The notes under the pieces were generated by a model that was not told the origin of the DNA, searched no databases, and was given only the letters and a program-made list of their open reading frames with translations. Positions 23,496 through 24,810 of a DNA stretch of 24,810 bases are shown piece after piece. A program made the position numbers and the translations under genes. Where the stretch lies: positions 1 through 24,810 of the forward strand of contig JANNFX010000179.1 in the NCBI GenBank assembly GCA_031380225.1, in the 5' to 3' direction. Source of the DNA: JANNFX01 sp031380225. Its GTDB lineage: Bacteria; Pseudomonadota; Alphaproteobacteria; Rhizobiales; Hyphomicrobiaceae. The stretch's first letter is position 1. Each line of letters begins with the position of its first letter.

Positions 23496-23617
23496 GACAA
23501 CCCCTCGAAATAACTCCCAAACCCAGCATTGCACTGGAGGCAGAGTAAACCAGGGCGGCGGCGGCGGAAAGACGGATATTTTGGGCCAGCGAGGCCAACA
23601 CATTAGGAGTGCGCCCG
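23496..23617. promoter_or_regulatory. Shared divergent promoter region
   Basis: The 122 nt between the caspase-fusion ATG and the membrane-protein ATG must hold both promoters. A GGC-rich run (about 23554-23568) lies in it. I could not assign -35/-10 pairs with confidence. Confidence 0.4.
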
Positions 23618-24742
23618 ATGACCGATCACATCGACGTGGCGACGGCCTTCAAACGGGCCGATCTTGCGGTCGGGGAAAATCCGCCCGGCACTATTTCTCT
23701 GCCGCCGCTTGAAGACCAGATCAATAATCTGCCCGCCCAAGCTGGACCGTTACGCCGTATTTTGGAAAGCGAAGCGGTGCGCAACGGCTACACGCAAAAA
23801 AAGGACTACGGCAGCGCGGCTGCCAAGGCTCGCAAGAGCTACGATACTTCAAAAAACATCATTTTGCTGCTTCTGCTCGCCTGCCTTTTGACAGCAGCTG
23901 TGCCGCTTTTGGCGCCACCTATACTTATCTATGAACAGAATAGCTCGATCGCGCGCGGCATTGCGACATCACTCCTCTACTTGTGTCTGCTAGCGTCACT
24001 CACGCTGGCGTGGTGGCTCAGCGCCCGGAAACTCTATGAGACCTGGAGTATATCTCGCGGTGCCGCCGAGTTTTTGCGCCGCAAACATTTCGACACCGTG
24101 ATGAACGCACCCGCGACCGTTAATCCCGGCGAGATCGCAGCCCTGCCATTAAAACTTGAATACTTCCGCCGCTATCAACTCGACGTTCAGAAGGCTTATT
24201 TCACAAAGCGTTCCAGCGAGAATGTGCGCATCGCAGCTTTGGCCCAAGGGATGCTTTGGCCGTGCGGTGCGCTAGTCGTTGCTTGGTTGCTTTTCCTCTT
24301 TGGCGAAGTGCTATCGGCCTGGGGTGAACAAGGTCCGTTGCCAGCCTTCGTCCCCGTGTGGATTTATCACGTTATGTCGACATTGCAGGGCGTGTCCATG
24401 GAATACGCCGACACCAAATGGCTTTTGTATGGCACCGGTGCTGCCATCATCTATGGCGCTTCGTTCCTCTATACGACGTTGCAAAACAGTCAGCGCAATG
24501 CCGCCCGCTATACCCACGCCCGGGAAAACTTTGAGTACTTGAGCAAACAGGATCTTGAGTCCGCGCGCAAAAGCGCCGCCGCCGGCGACGAGGTTGGCGT
24601 CAACGCATTTGTCAACAAAGTGCACTCGGCCATGTCGGCCGAATTGTCCGACTGGGTCCGCCTCATGGACCTCGATCAGGGCAAAGGGCCGGAACAACAG
24701 GTCCGCCGGCCTATATTCAAATCTGCGTCGAAAGCCGCGTGA
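23618..24742 (+). CDS. Four-span membrane protein with SLATT-like features
   Basis: A 374-residue protein starting at ATG 23618, with AGGAG 8 nt upstream; the upstream GTG is less likely. About 79 polar residues precede spans at about 80-103 and 113-135. A charged helical stretch follows (140-206, with EYFRRYQLDVQKAYFTKR), then spans at 207-233 and 267-286. The C-terminal helical part contains ENFEYLSKQDLESARKSA and ends in SAELSDWV. Two-span hairpins flanked by basic helices and a closing E-x3-W recall SLATT/DUF4231-type proteins, but I cannot confirm membership. Its divergent partner encodes the exported caspase fusion, suggesting a joint membrane-linked role. Confidence 0.7.
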   Translation: MTDHIDVATAFKRADLAVGENPPGTISLPPLEDQINNLPAQAGPLRRILESEAVRNGYTQKKDYGSAAAKARKSYDTSKNIILLLLLACLLTAAVPLLAPPILIYEQNSSIARGIATSLLYLCLLASLTLAWWLSARKLYETWSISRGAAEFLRRKHFDTVMNAPATVNPGEIAALPLKLEYFRRYQLDVQKAYFTKRSSENVRIAALAQGMLWPCGALVVAWLLFLFGEVLSAWGEQGPLPAFVPVWIYHVMSTLQGVSMEYADTKWLLYGTGAAIIYGASFLYTTLQNSQRNAARYTHARENFEYLSKQDLESARKSAAAGDEVGVNAFVNKVHSAMSAELSDWVRLMDLDQGKGPEQQVRRPIFKSASKAA

Positions 24743-24810
24743 GCCACAGTGCAGCGATCGCATCCGGCAACGCTTGGACAGGCGATCATTGCCGAGGCGC
24801 ATCGCTCCGG

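Noticed and set aside
23496..23603. Extended N-terminus of the caspase fusion
   Set aside because: The upstream codons are Pro/Trp-rich and would hide the signal peptide. ATG 23493-23495 has GAGGGG at the right distance.
24739..24810. Start of a further plus-strand gene (GTG overlapping the TGA, or GTG 24749)
   Set aside because: Only about 70 nt remain. Two frames stay open and the second reads QRSHPATLGQAIIAEAHRS, which is plausible, but neither has a clear ribosome-binding site or a recognisable motif.
1..24810. tRNA or rRNA genes, CRISPR array, insertion sequences
   Set aside because: No T-arm-like consensus in a foldable context, no regularly spaced repeats and no transposase-like translation were seen by eye.

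Overview
The window looks like chromosomal DNA of an alphaproteobacterium, most likely of the order Hyphomicrobiales (Rhizobiales). The main argument is gene order. The minus strand from about 17.4 kb down to 5.4 kb carries nfuA, a nitroreductase, tsaB, rimI, a Fur/Mur regulator, plsC, miaB, phoH, ybeY, a CorC/TlyC protein, lnt, an XRE regulator and metK. From memory, that block is highly typical of this order. I see no rRNA, tRNA, CRISPR array or insertion sequence.

Left part (1-5348): an exported alpha-2-macroglobulin-like protein on the minus strand is interrupted by an in-frame TAG at 250-252, while the same frame stays open with clear family character to the window edge. It is followed by a gap holding a possible 32-codon membrane peptide, an unknown single-span membrane protein, and a SLATT-like three-span membrane protein that converges on metK.

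Middle part (5349-17442): the housekeeping block. It combines tRNA modification (tsaB, miaB), ribosome and rRNA maturation (ybeY, rimI), lipid and lipoprotein synthesis (plsC, lnt), Fe-S assembly (nfuA) and S-adenosylmethionine synthesis (metK, which ends at a good intrinsic terminator). Junctions are mostly tight (4-nt overlap to about 25 nt). nfuA has a readable promoter with an Irr-type iron palindrome next to the -10 box.

Right part (17443-24810): an accessory region. It starts with a broken fragment resembling a conjugation-type coupling ATPase. Next comes a partly decayed [NiFe]-hydrogenase locus: a HoxA/HupR-like regulator whose receiver lacks the phospho-acceptor aspartate, a small zinc-ribbon protein, an excellent sigma-54 promoter, the first third of a regulatory hydrogenase small subunit, an N-terminally truncated HypB and a NicO-type nickel permease with an apparent one-base frameshift at its start. 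The regulator, the promoter and the HypB GTPase domain are intact, but no complete hydrogenase subunit is present. Last comes a divergent pair: an exported caspase-like/FGE-sulfatase-like fusion and a four-span membrane protein with SLATT-like traits. This pair is the best candidate here for an undescribed membrane-targeting stress or conflict module.
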